A stretch of 64,000 nt of DNA from assembly GCA_947034885.2 (NCBI GenBank), contig OX344752.2:4588001-4652000 (forward strand). The letters run 5' to 3'. Within the stretch, counting starts at the first letter, position 1. Every line of letters begins with the position of its first letter. Positions 35,718 to 48,679 of this stretch are shown here, in pieces. The position numbers were made by a program, and so were the translations under genes. Under the pieces are notes generated by a model, which saw only the letters and a program-made list of their open reading frames with translations, did no database searches and had not been told where the DNA came from. This DNA comes from Thuidium tamariscinum. Its lineage: Eukaryota; Streptophyta; Bryopsida; Hypnales; Thuidiaceae.

Positions 35718-37014
35718 TTGCTTGAAGATCAAACTCTAAATACATTAACATTCATTTCTTTGAGAACTATTCTTCAATTCATTGCTTCAAAAGTAACTAT
35801 CTTCTTTTTAATTTTTAAGTACAAAAAAAAATTCCACACATACACATAAGGTGGAAAAAAGTAGAGCAACACATGTAGGGTATGTGAATTACTTTTGACT
35901 TAATTATGAGTATTTGAGCTTCTCCTCATTCTAATTTACATATTCCACATGAATTGTTACTTTTCTTACCACCCCATGTGTATATTTAAGGAGCTTCTCT
36001 TTTCATTCAAAAACTCAAAATAAGTTGAAAATGCTATATTTTGAATTTTTTTTTGGTACAAACAAAGGAAACTCTAAAATAGTTGAAAATGCTATCTTTT
36101 CCAATTTTTTGGATACAAATAAAGGAAACTTTATTGTTGTTGAATGCTCTTGATTTCATTTTGAGTGTCAATTGGGGTCCAAACATCAAAATTGGGGTCA
36201 AAAGTAAAGTTAGACCTTGCAACAAGCCATGAGCAAGATACTCTATTTATCCTGTAGTCACCAAATTTGGCCATGATAATTTAGACAATTTTGGGGCACT
36301 GAAGCTATTTAGCTTTGTATAGCTAGTTATGGAGTTTGTGCTTAAAGTATTGCCATGATGCAAATGTGGTAAGTAAAATTTACATAGCTAGATTACATCG
36401 TTAATAATGAAAGTATTTGTGTTACAATAGAATACAATACATACATGGACTTAAGCTTGAATTCAAGATTGTCTACTTTAAAACAGGCCATTAATTAATG
36501 GAATGCAAAGGGGCCTATACTTGAGGTTCATAAATGTTATGAATGTTCACCATAGCTTCTTCAAGGCTTCAAGAGAAGATATTAGGGATGAATTATCAAC
36601 CCCTTCAACCATTAACGCTGAGCATACTTGTTTTGGTCAATTTAGTTCAAATTTTGGAAATCATTCAAAACCAATGGTCAACTTCAACGGAAGGTCTAAA
36701 CAAAATAGGAGGGCATAAAAATTGTCCATCTAACAAGCCTATAACAAACCTATGTACTGTACAATGATTTTGAATGAATATTAAATCCTATATGGAAGAA
36801 ATCTAAATGAATTAGGAGGAAATGTGAATCTCACAAAAAGTTCCATTTGTCCATGGATTCATATGAAACCAAAACAAATGATTAACAAAACAAATTTACA
36901 TTCCTTCTATACTTCCAAATCAAGACAAAATTCTAATTCATTTGATTTTATGCATTATAGACTAAATATGGCTTGAGTGCATACAAATTCCAAAAGGGCA
37001 CCTCAAAGGGTTAA
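35718..37014. other. AT-rich intergenic DNA with small repeats
   Basis: A local inverted repeat (about 35830-36000, 'acacataaggtgg' type arms) and a tandem duplication of about 65 bp (36027-36130, 'gttgaaaatgctat.tttt') are visible. No gene. Confidence 0.3.
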
Positions 37015-37916
37015 GTTCCTAGACTATAATTTCACCATAAACACTTTAAAACTACCATTTCCAATATTAGTATCAAATTAAAAAATTTTAAATTAAAAAA
37101 AAACATAACATAACATTTTTGGAGACATGTAACAATAGGATTTTGTATAATACTAGTTTGAAAAGAAGTGGAACAAATTTCAAAGTTTTTTTTCACATAG
37201 TAGATTGCAAGATATAAGCCTTTGACTTGATAAAGATCTTTTTTTTGGCCCTCCAAAAAACCAAAGGTAGACACATTTTACAAGGTCACATTTGCATTAA
37301 AAATGTCCATGTTGTTGGTGCTTCTTTAGATTTGTTTCTTCATGGCAAGTTGACTAGATGCTTGAAAATTTTCAGGTCATTTGAAATTGTATAGCATACC
37401 AAAAAAATAGTAAGTAGAAAGAAGTAGTGAATTATTCAAAATACCAATTGATGACAACCAACCACAATGGTTTTAATGTAATAATAAATTATCTAAATTC
37501 TATAGTTTTGTTTTTCTCAAAAAATATTGAAAACTAAGTTAAAGAAAGGACTTCAAAGTTTAGGTTAGAATAGAAAATCTATAATTGCCCACAAAGTAAA
37601 CTCCTCATAATTTTCATCTCATTGATCAAAATGAAATGATTCACATATATACAAATCTATAAAACCAATTCAAATTTTTTCTTTTAAAAAATGATTTTCG
37701 TCTTTGTCTAGACTACCTTGATAGGGGGGGGATATATATTATATAATAATTCTTTAACACATAGTCAAAAGTTATGAAAATTGTCAAGCCTTAAAGATAT
37801 TTCTTGTCTATAGGTTGTGTAAAAATTTCAAAAAAGAAAAAGAAAAAGAATTTCAATCATAGTAAGCTATCCAATGTTTCTATATTGCCAAAAAACACAG
37901 TTTAGTCCTTTAGAAG
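37015..37916. mobile_element. TTAA-flanked element, copy 4 (degenerate left end)
   Basis: TTAA flanks lie at 37011-37014 and 37917-37920. The left end GTTCCTAGACTATAATTTCACC and the right end TAGTCCTTTAGAAG are mutated versions of the family termini. The interior matches the copies at 54898 and 60985. Confidence 0.65.
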
Positions 37917-37920
37917 TTAA

Positions 37921-38797
37921 ACTAACTTAGACTAGAAACAATATTTAATCCCTAAGAATCCTTAGAAGAAGGCACATCTAGATTTTGAGCCTCTTTTGGC
38001 AAAATCAATTATGGCATGAGTAGAATCTAGACATTAGACCTTCATTAGTGTAAATTTTTTTAATCATTGCATCCCGCCTATATCAATTCATTTTGAAACT
38101 TGCACAATAATTATGAAGCACTGAGTAACCATGCTTGTCACAATATTGAAGAATAAATAAAAATTATTTTTGAGCATTTTTGGATGTATTTCATTTCTTT
38201 CCCCTATTTGTAGCAATAAGCTCTCTAAAAGCATTTATAACATATGAAATAGATATTATTTTTTAGAGATAAAGCTAGGTTGCTCTAAAACCAAAGGTGT
38301 TTGTAAAAAACAACAATACAAAATTACATCACATCAAGAATGACAAAGCTATCCTATGCTATAAATTTTGAAGCATGAACCTGATGAACTTGAGTTTTTT
38401 TATTAGAAAGGGTTTCCTTGATTATAATTATATTTTTTCCTTAAAAAATTAAAAAAAAATTAAAAGTCAATTAAAAGTCAATTAAAAGTCAATTATTTGA
38501 ATTTGTCAAACTTTGAGGTTAAAAGAATTTTGAGGAATTAAAAGTACTTAAACTCAATGATGTAGAGCTAAAGTTTTTGTTGTCTGTTCTTCCTATAGGA
38601 AATCTTGATCCTACAAAGGAATATCTAGAATTAAATTATTTTGCATCCTCTACAGTACACAAATAGGGCTCCCTAACAAGCATACTTCTAATCATTGAAG
38701 ATGGTTTCAAACTCATTCTTTTGGCAAAACCTCATTACCATTAAGTCTTCTAACATGGCCGATTTATTATTTATTATTTATTATTTATTATTTTCTT
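37921..38797. mobile_element. GGTGATTGC-family element, left part, interrupted
   Basis: Sequence such as ATAGGGCTCCCT and GATGGTTTCAAACTCATTC (about 38650-38750) matches the interior of the element at 53964-54707. The right end (TTCTTGCAATCACC) is at about 39873, beyond the inserted TTAA copy 5. The left terminus is not clear. A 12-bp triplet repeat (TTAAAAGTCAAT) lies at 38458-38500 and a TTAT/ATTT simple repeat at 38762-38800. Confidence 0.45.
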
Positions 38798-38801
38798 TTA
38801 A

Positions 38802-39723
38802 CCCCTAAAGTCCCAAGCCCTATTTCCTATCAAAAAACACAAAAAACTACCATTTGTATTGCGTTTATCCAAGAAAACAAAAAAATCATTTTTTTCAAGA
38901 ATCTAACTATAAGATCGTGTAATTAACTTGTTGGAGATCGTATAGTAAAAATTTGACAAAGTTTCACCTTGTAGATTGAAAGATATGACCATTCAAAGTT
39001 GGAAAAAACAAGTTTTTTGAACTCTAGTTTGCAATTTTGGATGACTTTCACTACCATTTGTAGAAAAAATTTCCTCTATAGATTTTGAATTAAAAAAAAA
39101 ATTGTTAAAGAATTGAGTTGAAGATTTAGGAAAAAAAATTGCAGGAAAAACACTTGATTTTCATTCTTTAAAAAATTGTTAAATAGAAGTAGGTCCAAAA
39201 TTAAAAGAAAAAATAACTAGTTAATAGCTCTAAATTGGGATTGAAACACAATAATTCCAACAGTGATAATTCTCTAGCAAGTAAACATAATTTTGTCCAA
39301 CAATTTTTTTTGAAAAATTGTGAAAATTCCATTCAAAAATAAATCCTATAAGTTATTTTTTCAAGAAGATGTTTAGATTGCCCGAAAAACAAGATTGTCC
39401 ATAACTTTCTCATTATTAGTCCAAATAGAATGAATAAAAGCTTTAGATGTAAACAAAAATATGCTATTTGAGAGAAAAAAGTCATGAAATAAAAATTTAT
39501 TTTTTTGCAAAATTTTAGGGGCTGCCCGCCAAATTCAATTTTGGGCTCTTAGGGGTATAGCTTTTGCTTCCAAGCACCAATTGAAAAAAAAAATTCCTAC
39601 ACAAAGATAATCAATTTTTTTTATCTTATGAGAAAGTTTCAAAAAGAACCACCAAAAATTGATGCTGTAGGAATTTGCCCAAAATCCTTTTTGTCCCCCG
39701 AGGGAACAATGGGACTTTAGGGG
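38802..39723. mobile_element. TTAA-flanked element, copy 5 (922 bp)
   Basis: TTAA flanks lie at 38798-38801 and 39724-39727. The perfect termini are CCCCTAAAGTCCCA and its reverse complement. It is inserted within a GGTGATTGC-family element. Non-coding. Confidence 0.8.
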
Positions 39724-40003
39724 TTAACCATTGAAGTCTCGCTTTTCCTTAAAAGAAATTGTCAAGTGCTCTATTTTATTTTAAAATATAAAACATTTTT
39801 TTCAATGGGTGATAGTATAAATGAGTAGAAACTTGTCTGAATGGTGTAAAATTGATGGATCATTCTTGCAATCACCTCCAACCAGAGCCTTCTCTCTTCA
39901 TAATGTATTTAAAGCATTTATTAATGACCTAAACTCTAGGATTGTTGAAGATTCCAAGATATCTTTAGTTATCATTGAAATGCTCTAGAATAAAAGATAT
40001 TAA

Positions 40004-40927
40004 CCCCTAAAGGACCAACATGTGTTTTTTGAATGTATAGAAATTTTGGGCAAGTACGTGTGATTAGAGATTTCTATATTTTTGGCCCAAATTTTAATAG
40101 AAGGTGGGGGAAAGGAATATCTTTCATATGCACTAAATTTCATGACATTTGAAAATAAGAATCAAACATTATAGCCTTATATGTTGCTTTTTTTCGTAAC
40201 TAGGTAGTTGGGGCAAATTAGAAAAAATCACTTTTTTCAAAAATAAAAATTTGAAATTGGTTTTCCAAGAGTTATATACATGTGGAAAGCTTTTAATCAT
40301 TCCATTTTGATTCATGAATCAAAAGTTATGAGGATTTTTTGTTTGTGGGCAATTATGGAATCTTTACTCTGAAATAAACTTTGAAGTCCTTTATCCTACT
40401 TAATTTTCAATATTTTTGGAAAAAAAAATCATAGGGTGTAGATTGTTTATTACAACATTGAAACCATTGGGATTGGCATTTTTCAATTCCATAAATAATT
40501 TCTTAACAATATAATATTTCTAATCATCTCTACTACTGTTTACTTACTATTTTTCCCTATATATTGTACAATTCCAAATGATGTAAAATTTTTCAAGCAT
40601 GTATCTAACTTGTCTGGAAAAAAGAATCCAAAGAAGCACCACCATTTTGGACATTTTTCAAAGAAAAGTGAGCTTGCAAAGTACAGCTACCCTTTGTTTT
40701 TTGCAAGGCCAAAAAAATGATTTAAGTGAATTTGAATGCATATATCTTTCAATCCACATGATGGAAATTTTTGAAATTTTTACCACATGTTCTCAAGTTA
40801 GAATAATACAAGATCCTATGGTTACATGTGTCAAAAAAAGATTTTTTTTCAAAAGTTTGGTACTTGTTTTAAAAATGGCAGTTTTTGAATGTTTTTGGTG
40901 AAAACATAGTCATGAAACTTTAGGGAT
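40004..40927. mobile_element. TTAA-flanked element, copy 6
   Basis: The left TTAA is at 40000-40003, followed by CCCCTAAAGGACCAACATG. The right end has decayed to CTTTAGGGATTTAGG. It is the reverse orientation of copy 15 (60985-61909), so family members insert in both orientations. Confidence 0.65.
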
Positions 40928-40934
40928 TTAGGAT

Positions 40935-41845
40935 TAAAGGACTAACACGGTTTTGACAATGGGGGTTTTCAATCAATTCTACCACTTTGATATTTTTTTG
41001 CACATAGATGTAATTAAATTTTTTAATTTTAACCATACAAAAGTAAAGATTATTATATCTAGTATGCATGGAATTAATTGTAGAAAATTTTAACCGTCAG
41101 ATCTTTAGATTATAACAATTTTTAATGATCAACTTCATAGGCAAAAAACGCAGTTTTTGGAAAAAAAAAATTAATAAAAAGATGAATAAAGATTTTTTAA
41201 CCTCCTAGAAAAATTTATTTGGAGTCCAAAGCAAATTTATTATTTTTATATTTAAAGTTTTGAAAAATAAAAGAATCCCTCAAATTTGTACACATTTTCA
41301 TACATGAAGACTAGAATGTCCAATCTAAGCAAATTGGATCCTACAAAATTCTTTAAAAATTTTATATATGGATAAATTTTTGAAATTCAATAACTAATAT
41401 TATTATCATATTTTTTGGAACATCTCAAAAAAATTTGGAATCATTTTAATTATTTTGTATTGTTAATTACACTAGATTGAACCTTTTATTTCTTAAATTG
41501 TTAAATACAAAAATTTGAATTTTTTTTTCAAATTTTTTTTGGTGTGGATTATAGAATAGAAATATGTAAGAAAATATTTTTTTTCCATCTCTACTACTCT
41601 TTTCATGAAAAAACATTATTTTTGCTCCTTTTCCTACTAGACTACATTCTCAACTACATTTCCTAAATGAATTTTTAACTACTTTTCACATTCAAAATGA
41701 GATTATTAGAAATGAAAAAAGTATGTAAACTTCTTTTTCTACAAGATCTTAGTTTACAAAATATTGAGATTTGTTTCACCCTTCCAAGAAATTGCCATTG
41801 AAAACTTTGAAGAAGACACATTGTGTCCACTTAGTCCTTTAGGGG
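40935..41845. mobile_element. TTAA-flanked element, copy 7
   Basis: The right end CCTTTAGGGG is followed by TTAA at 41846-41849. The left end is decayed (GATTAAAGGACTAACACGG) and abuts copy 6. Confidence 0.55.
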
Positions 41846-41849
41846 TTAA

Positions 41850-42446
41850 ACAATTTAAACATGACATTCAAAAATGTCAATCATGCCCCTTCTAAATTTT
41901 GTCTAATAGAGTCACATTTGATTTTACAAAAAATAATATACCTCATCCATTAGAAGAGACTTGAGGGCAAGTGAAGCCTATTTTGAGGATTGTTCTTATG
42001 CAAATTCCATGTGCTATCTAGAAACAGCAAACCAATCCTATTGATTGAAATTTTTGAAAATTTGAAAATTCAAAATTAATTAATTAATTTCAATAATTCT
42101 AAAAAGTGATAAGAAATCTAAATTTGATTTTTAAAATTATTTTTAACATTATTTTAAAATTAAAAATAAATAAAAATTTGATGTGGCAGTGTCTTAACTA
42201 TGCCAAACTACTAATATAACATGTTCCTATAGTCTGGGAACTCAAAAAAACCCACAAGCTTCTAATGCCTTCAAATCTCCCCTATTGCTGTCAACATGTT
42301 GCTACTTTATCAAATGCAATAAAAATTCAAATTTAACTCTAATATTTACAATGACAATGAGCTAATGAGCCAAAAAGAGGCAACACAAGTACCTCCTCAA
42401 AAAATTGTTCCCCCCTCACTATCAATTAACTCGCACTGTCCGATCA
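41850..42446. repeat. AT-rich DNA with 'GATGTGGCAGT' repeat
   Basis: A GATGTGGCAGTGTCTTAAC ... TCTGGGAACTC block at about 42180-42250 recurs at 43551-43640 and, inverted, at 45918-45990, each next to a long AT-rich TTAATTAA-type stretch. This is probably a MITE family. No complete termini were defined. Confidence 0.4.
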
Positions 42447-43260
42447 TTTTTTTTTTGAACAAATGGAAGAACCATTGCATTAAATGAAAGCCAACAATAA
42501 AACAACCAAGCTGAGAAGGCTGGACATTGAAGAGAGAAGAGTGCGGAAAAAAAACCAAAAATAGATAGCAAAACCTAATAGAAGGAATAGGGGTGAGGCC
42601 CCTTGAGATTCCAGACAATGCTATCTATGTTCCTGGTGGCTAAAACCGATGATTTTAACCACAGTTTATCAAACTTCGACCTATCCTGATTTGCATCATG
42701 CGGTCTTTGCTTGGCTGTGAGTTGGGACTTGAAATGAGCAGCGCGTTCGACATCCAAGATGGAATCCCAAAGTTTTTGGCAGGTGAGTTCAACTGACCAT
42801 CGGTCATGGGAGAAGACGAGGTTGTTACGACTAATCTAGATGATCCACAACGCCGAACCTCTGAGCAGGGACCACATGTTCTTAAGTCCCTTGAATCATC
42901 TGGGGAGTTGGGAAGTCTAGTCTTGCGTGAGGGTCATTAGATGTATGTAGACCACGCATATGAATGAGAATGGTCACCGCATAATCCCACACTGATCGGG
43001 CTTGAGGGCATGCATAAAATCGATGGAACGGTGATTCCTCGCTCCTCAAGTTGCAGCAGAGACAACGGACATCGACACCCTGGTTAACTGTCCAATCATT
43101 GAAGGGAAAAAATAACCACCTGCCTGCCCGCCTTTGATTTGGGTGGGCAAATTGGAACGGGGGCCATCAAATGGGGGTGGCTCCTAATCAAAGGTGTTGA
43201 AGCAGTTGCCAAAGAAATGAGGGTTTTGCTCAAGTAAGGTTGTTGCGTTAGCTTCATGGC
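42447..43260 (-). mobile_element. LINE (L1-type) 3' fragment
   Basis: A minus-strand frame includes a reverse-transcriptase zinc-binding motif (CCNLRSEESPFHRFYACPQA then RSVWDYAV, at about 42960-43090) and, after a frame change, MWSLLRGSALWII and NNLVFSHDRWSVELTCQKLW. Both are typical of the C-terminus of plant LINE ORF2. A short poly(A) in minus orientation (42447-42456) would be the 3' tail. It is truncated and frame-broken. Confidence 0.65.
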
Positions 43261-43404
43261 ACTTGCGTGTCCAAGTTCAGAGCATCTGCGACAGAGGATT
43301 CAATGGCGTCAAAAGTGTGGTGACTTTGGGACACTCATCGACTTGATTTTTTGAGGTAAAGTATAAGAGGGTTTTTTAGGGCACTAAAAGACTGTTGTAG
43401 TCCA

Positions 43405-43640
43405 GTTCTCCAATCTGTGAACCAGTCACTTTTGGTCACATTAAAAAATTATTAAAAAATTATTGAAAGAAATAAAAAATAAAAAATATTGAAATATTGA
43501 TTTTTTAAAATAAAAATAAAAATATAAAAATTAATTAAATATTATTATTTGATGTGGCAGTCTTTTGGCCACATCACATCACTTGTGTGGTAGATTTCAA
43601 CAAGTTTCCACAATCCAGGAACTCGCAGTCTTCCAATATG
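43405..43640. repeat. 'GATGTGGCAGT' repeat, second copy
   Basis: It starts near 'ctgtgaaccagtcac', passes through an AT-rich TTAATTAA-type block, and ends GATGTGGCAGTCTTTTGGCCACATC. The block at 45915-46105 is a reverse-oriented relative, sharing the GTGAACCRGTCA and GCCACATC parts. Confidence 0.45.
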
Positions 43641-44361
43641 GCCAAAAAACCTCTTGTGAGTCTAAGTTCATTTCTAAAATATTTGCTTGTTGGCACGAGC
43701 TTAGAGCATCTCCACCAGTGAGTTCCCTATCCCTAAAAGTTTAGGGAGAGGACCTCACATGCAGATAGAGATACACGAATCTCACCGCACCAACCTTTAC
43801 ACACAACCTGTGTCTCTAAATTATACAGGATTTTTGTAAAACTTTGCTCCAATTCCCTATCCAGAGGCTCATTTAGGGAACTCGCAAGAGTTTGCTTTTA
43901 GCATGTGCAAGGATAGGGTGTGCAAGGCCTCTTTGAGAATTTAGGGGGGTCACGAATGCAAATCAAATTCACCTTCTTGGAATGCTCAATTTGGTTTCCA
44001 AGATTCCATGGCATTTTAATAAATAAAATTTAGACAAATGTTTAATATGTGGCCTTCCTTTCATGAAGGTTTCAAGTCGTTTAGCTCCTTAATTTGGAGG
44101 GCTTTAATTGAAGGAGGCCAATTTTGAATATGTAATTTTTGTATGCAATTTTTGTATGTATTGGCTTCGCATGACATATGAAATGAGATTTTAGAAGCAT
44201 TTTGGCAACAATATAGAGGGCTATGATTGGGCATTTAATTGCTTAAAAAAAATCCTAATCCAAGGGCTCAAAAGAAGCAAGAACTACCTTATCACTACTA
44301 CAACTACTTTTTGTATTATATAAGATTTTGTGTTTTGTGAGTACTGTACATTGGGAGCATT
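43641..44361. other. Repeat-derived intergenic DNA
   Basis: It contains 'agagcatctccaccagtga' near 43700, the kind of terminal sequence common in plant DNA transposons, but no matching second end was found. No gene. Confidence 0.3.
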
Positions 44362-44589
44362 CACTAGAAGAAATCCCTATTTATTTAAACAGAACACATC
44401 AGGTAGGTTGTGTTGAGACTACATTGCTGAAAACGTGAAAAAAACACTAAAAAATGCATTTTTTGTGTTTTTCTGCGTTTTTTCTGCATTTTCAGCGTTT
44501 TCCTGCGTTTTCAGCAATGCAATCTCAACACAGTCTACCTGACGTGTTTTGTTGAAATAAACATGGATTTCTGCGTTTTTCTTCTAGTG
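44362..44589. mobile_element. CACTA-type hairpin MITE, 228 bp, target duplication ATT
   Basis: It starts CACTAGAAGAAATCCC and ends TTTTTCTTCTAGTG. The flanks are ATT (44359-44361 and 44590-44592). The two halves are near-perfect inverted copies around a 'gcgttttcctgcgttt' centre. Same family as 25767-26087. Confidence 0.8.
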
Positions 44590-45330
44590 ATTGGAATTGA
44601 AGACTTTTGTAATTATTAGTTTGTATGTGTATATATGTATATCAATCTACTCAAGTTTCCACGGAATTGGATTGTCAAGTTTGTTGAAGAGTTGCTTCAA
44701 AGCTTCACTTTGAAGTTATGGGCCCCATCTTCCCGTTTAGGATATGAAATGTTAAGCCATTGTTACATCACTTTTTCTTTACATTCATGTGTTATTAGAG
44801 GATTTTTGAGGCCACTAGAAGACTACGAGTTCCCGAACTAGGAACGCAATTTCTACCGTGTGAATAGAAATCTAATATGGGCGAGAGAATGCCACGTCAT
44901 CAATTTATTTATTTTTTGAAAAATAATAATTTAAGAGGGCTTTTTTTCATATTTCAGTACCCCCGATTTTTGATTTTTGATTTTTTGGATAAATGTTGGC
45001 CTGACAATGGCCAGCAATTATAAGAACAGTTTTGGGGAACAGCCCCGAAACAGCCCTTTGGAGGCTTCAAATCCCCTCTAATGTCTATCCAATCTTTTGG
45101 GGATAAAGATATTGAACCAGGTGTTTTAATTTTGGATGTGCAACAACCATGTATAGTTGCTCAAACTCTTCAACATTTTAGCTTCTTCAACCTACTTCAA
45201 GTATTGAATTTCACTTTCCTTCCATTAGCAGACATCGGTCCTCCGATTACCTCACCTGCTTTGAGGTTTGCTTTTGTAATCTTTTTTCGAAGTTGCACTA
45301 TGTCACTGCTGTTGTTGTACTTTGCATTAT
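44590..45330. other. Intergenic DNA
   Basis: No gene is supported. The frame at 45081-45476 runs through a MITE and is not a gene. Confidence 0.3.
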
Positions 45331-45462
45331 CACTAGTAGAAAATCTCCTCGATTTTGTTGATTTGGTCGCGTTGATGATCAACAGATTTCTGTTAATCAA
45401 CAAAAATCTGTTGATCATCAATGCGACCAAATCAACAAAACCGGGGAGATTTTCTACTAGTG
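45331..45462. mobile_element. CACTA-type hairpin MITE, 132 bp, target duplication TAT
   Basis: It starts CACTAGTAGAAAATCTCC and ends with the reverse complement. The flanks are TAT (45328-45330 and 45463-45465). The arms of about 60 bp are almost perfectly complementary around a short loop (GTTAATCAAC region). Its termini and TTGTTGATTTGG motif match the 3-kb CACTA element at 22231-25229. Confidence 0.85.
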
Positions 45463-46736
45463 TATTTGAAATTTGACCAATTACGTATTAGATAACTGAT
45501 GAGCCACGATAGCGGCAAGTAGGTTATCGGACATAACCGGTTGTTCACTTTTCAATCACAACCTTTGATCTTCATGATCCAAGGGTGTAGGAAGCAAGTT
45601 GAGAAAAAAGAAGATTATGAGTTTTAACTTGTGATGATGATGGTAATGGGTAGCCCACGGCATAGAGCCACATGAGTGTTGAAAAGTCAATAACCGGTTA
45701 TGATTTCATTTTACCGGTAGGCTTTGATGAACTTTGGCCGGTGTCAATGTGCACATTCATGTTGTATGGTAGATTGCAGGATAGTGAATGCCAAGTACTT
45801 TGGTTTTTGAATTTCATTGTGGGTGAATCAAAGATGTTCAATGTATTGTTGCATGAAAGAAGCCCCATGCCACAATTTTTCTGACATAAGAGGTTTTTCA
45901 ACTTGTGTAGAAGACTGTTAGTTCCCAGACTGTGGGAACTCGCTGAAAGCTGCCACAAAGACAATTTGATGTGGCTAAGAGACTGCCACATCAGATATTA
46001 ATATTTAATTAACATTTTTAAAAATTAATTAATTTTAAAATAATTTTTAAATAATTTTTAAATTTATTATTATTATTTAATCTGACCGGTTCACAAATTG
46101 GGGAATAAGGTTGAAACAATCTCTCAAAGCCCTGAAAAATGCTCTCATGTGAAACAAATACTGCCATCTCCATGAGCCCTCCGTGACCAATACGGAATCA
46201 ACCAAACCGCAATTGAAGGCATTAAATGGAAATGCAACCAAGAAAGCAATTGTTAAAGAACTTAGTGCAATGGTATTTTCCATTTGTTCAAAAAAAATTA
46301 TTTTAAATTTTAATTGTCAAAGAACTTCTGTGCAATACCACATTCATTCACAAAACTCTGGAGTGCAACTTCTCTGAACAAGAAGCAACAGAGTCTTCTA
46401 CTATTGGAATTGAGGTGAGAGAGAGGGAGAAGAGCACTTGTAAATTAACAATCCCCTCAAGTATAAACACCTACAGTACAAGCCAAGCCAACATAAGGTA
46501 GCAACACCCATAACCGTCCAAAAAAAAAATTCAGCATAGTTGGAGGCACCTTTTTCTAGAAAAAAATATTTTTGTAGTATTAGTAATCAAGAATCATGAA
46601 TTTTAATAAATAAATAAATAAATTTGGATAAGGTATCAATTTCCTATGAATTATCAAAGTAGAATTCTCTAAGGCATCCTAAACCACACTCTAATAAAGT
46701 CTTACACCAATATCTAAAAAAATCAAAACCCATTAA
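45463..46736. other. Intergenic DNA with small inverted repeats
   Basis: An inverted repeat (CATAACCGGTTGTTCACTTTT at about 45530 and its reverse near 45685-45705) and a reverse-oriented copy of the GATGTGGCAGT repeat (45915-46105) are present. The minus-strand frame 46077-46283 has no domain. Confidence 0.35.
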
Positions 46737-48005
46737 CCCTTGAACGGCTTGAAGGCCCTATGTGGCCATATGAGAATGTTTATCACGTATTGTTAAGTAT
46801 GCAGGTGGAATTAGGGTTTGGGGCAAACAACAAAGTTGGCCATGATGAAAATGCATATTGAGTGTTGTATTGCAATTTCACAAATTTGGAGTAGAATGAT
46901 GGCTATACACCTTATGTGCTACGGTATGTGGACGACTGTGTACAATTGGGGACTAGCTGTTTCCCTGGGTCATGGAGTGCAAACGTGGCTGCAACACGAT
47001 TTTGGAGGGAGATGGAAGCGTAGCATCATGGTGCGCTGTGTTTGTATCAATTTGTGGGTAGTGGCACAGATTAGGGGATTAGGGAGACCTCCTCTTTCAC
47101 CCATGACAGAAAACACAACGATGATTGAGGATGGTGAAATAGTAGCTGCTTCAAGGCGACGCATTGCCTCATTCCAGGTTTTGCTTTGGAGTTTCTTCTA
47201 TTGTAGGACTCTGGATATAGGCTTGAGAGGTTAGAAGTCTCAATCTTTGCACCAAGTCTTCACACCAAGTCTCAGTCTTCACCCAAACATTGTCGTAAAC
47301 CATTGAAAGGACATGTTTTAGATTGCGTTTTGATCACTTTTTGAAGAGTGGAACCCAATCAAATTTCGTGTTCTCACAGCCTTGCGTATCCCTGAGCGAT
47401 AGGAGTTGTGTGTATCCTATACGTTGCAAGCATTGCCGAGTTGGGTTCCTATCAAATACAGTTATTCTCCCGCGATAACAGGATTTGTGGCTACCCTCTT
47501 TGTGCTACCATGTCAAAATCTTGAAGCGTTGTACAATGCCAGCAAGCAATTGCACGATGCTTTGCAACACCATCGCACCGCGTATTCGCGAGTGACCCAT
47601 AGCATTTCTGAGCGACCCACCACCTGCAACATACGACGATTTGAATGCCACTATGGCCACACTGCTGCAAATTTCAATACAAGAATTTTTGTGAGCACTC
47701 ACTATATCATTGGAATGTTACCCACCGAAGCGATCTCCCAAAGATTCCCAATCCACTTTTATAAAAATCGTAACATCTCCACAGAAGACACTGTTGTATC
47801 ACTGGCAACACAATTTCTAAAAATTTTGTGCATTGCAGCAATGTAAAGCCTTTTGAAAATTGATTTGTGACCTAAGGCATACACGTCCTCAATCGGAACG
47901 GTTCAAAGTTTGAATTATTGTGATTTGGGCACGCCGAGAATTTGGGTCTGGCCGTATTTGAAGGATACGGTGGCATACAGGAAGGGCCCGAGGGTCGTTC
48001 AGGGA
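46737..48005. mobile_element. TTAA-flanked element, second subfamily (1269 bp), with GC-richer cargo
   Basis: TTAA flanks lie at 46733-46736 and 48006-48009. The ends CCCTTGAACGGC and GTCGTTCAGGGA are imperfect inverted repeats. Unlike the 925-bp copies, its interior (about 46800-47850) is less AT-rich and holds open frames of 138 and 146 codons (46818-47234 and 47406-47846, plus) with no recognised domain. They may be captured host sequence or a decayed transposase; neither can be shown by eye. Confidence 0.6.
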
Positions 48006-48059
48006 TTAATCACAATTAAACATTGGAATGATTTCAAGGTACTTTAGGAGACATTTTAA

Positions 48060-48679
48060 CCCCTCAATGCCCAAGCGGGGCTCTAAAGCTGCCTCACATA
48101 GCTGGCAATCCAATTAAGAGTGCCGTATAACTTTTGCATCCAATGTCCAAATTCAATAAAACTTGTTGGAAAAGTTGTGCATACTAGTTTAGTTTGTGTG
48201 GCAAGATTTTCATATCAATCCAAGAAGTTATGAGTGACAAGGAAGCATTTTAGTAGGAGGAGGTTTAATCCTAGATGTGTTTTTTTCACCCTATTTTGCT
48301 ATTTTTTTGCTATTTCAAAGTCATTTTGCTAACACAGTAAGTCAATTGAATGAAAAAAATTTCACCAATGTGTTTGCATATTGATTTAGAAGCACTTTTT
48401 AGTTTGAAGTTTTTTCTTTTTGGATAAGTTTAGAAATCAAACTTCACCTCCAAATGTATTTTTAGGAAAATTTTAGTATCTTATTTGAATATAAAAACAT
48501 TATGATCTTGGAATCTACGCAACCAAATGACTCCACATTTGATCCACATCATCTACAATATGCACAATTCAAGATTGCATGGTTGAGATTTTCATACCTT
48601 AGTGACATATACATTTGTAAGGCTGGAAAAGCAAGGATGTTTTTAAATCCAAAAAGGCCTTCAGTTGGGCCTTGAGGAG
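48060..48679. mobile_element. TTAA-flanked element, copy 9 (620 bp)
   Basis: TTAA flanks lie at 48056-48059 and 48680-48683. The ends are CCCCTCAATGCCCAAG and GGGCCTTGAGGAG. A diverged subfamily, non-coding. It sits 50 bp from the 46737-48005 element. Confidence 0.6.

Noticed and set aside
45081-45476. 131-codon plus-strand frame
   Set aside because: Its second half is the hairpin MITE 45331-45462, so the frame is accidental.
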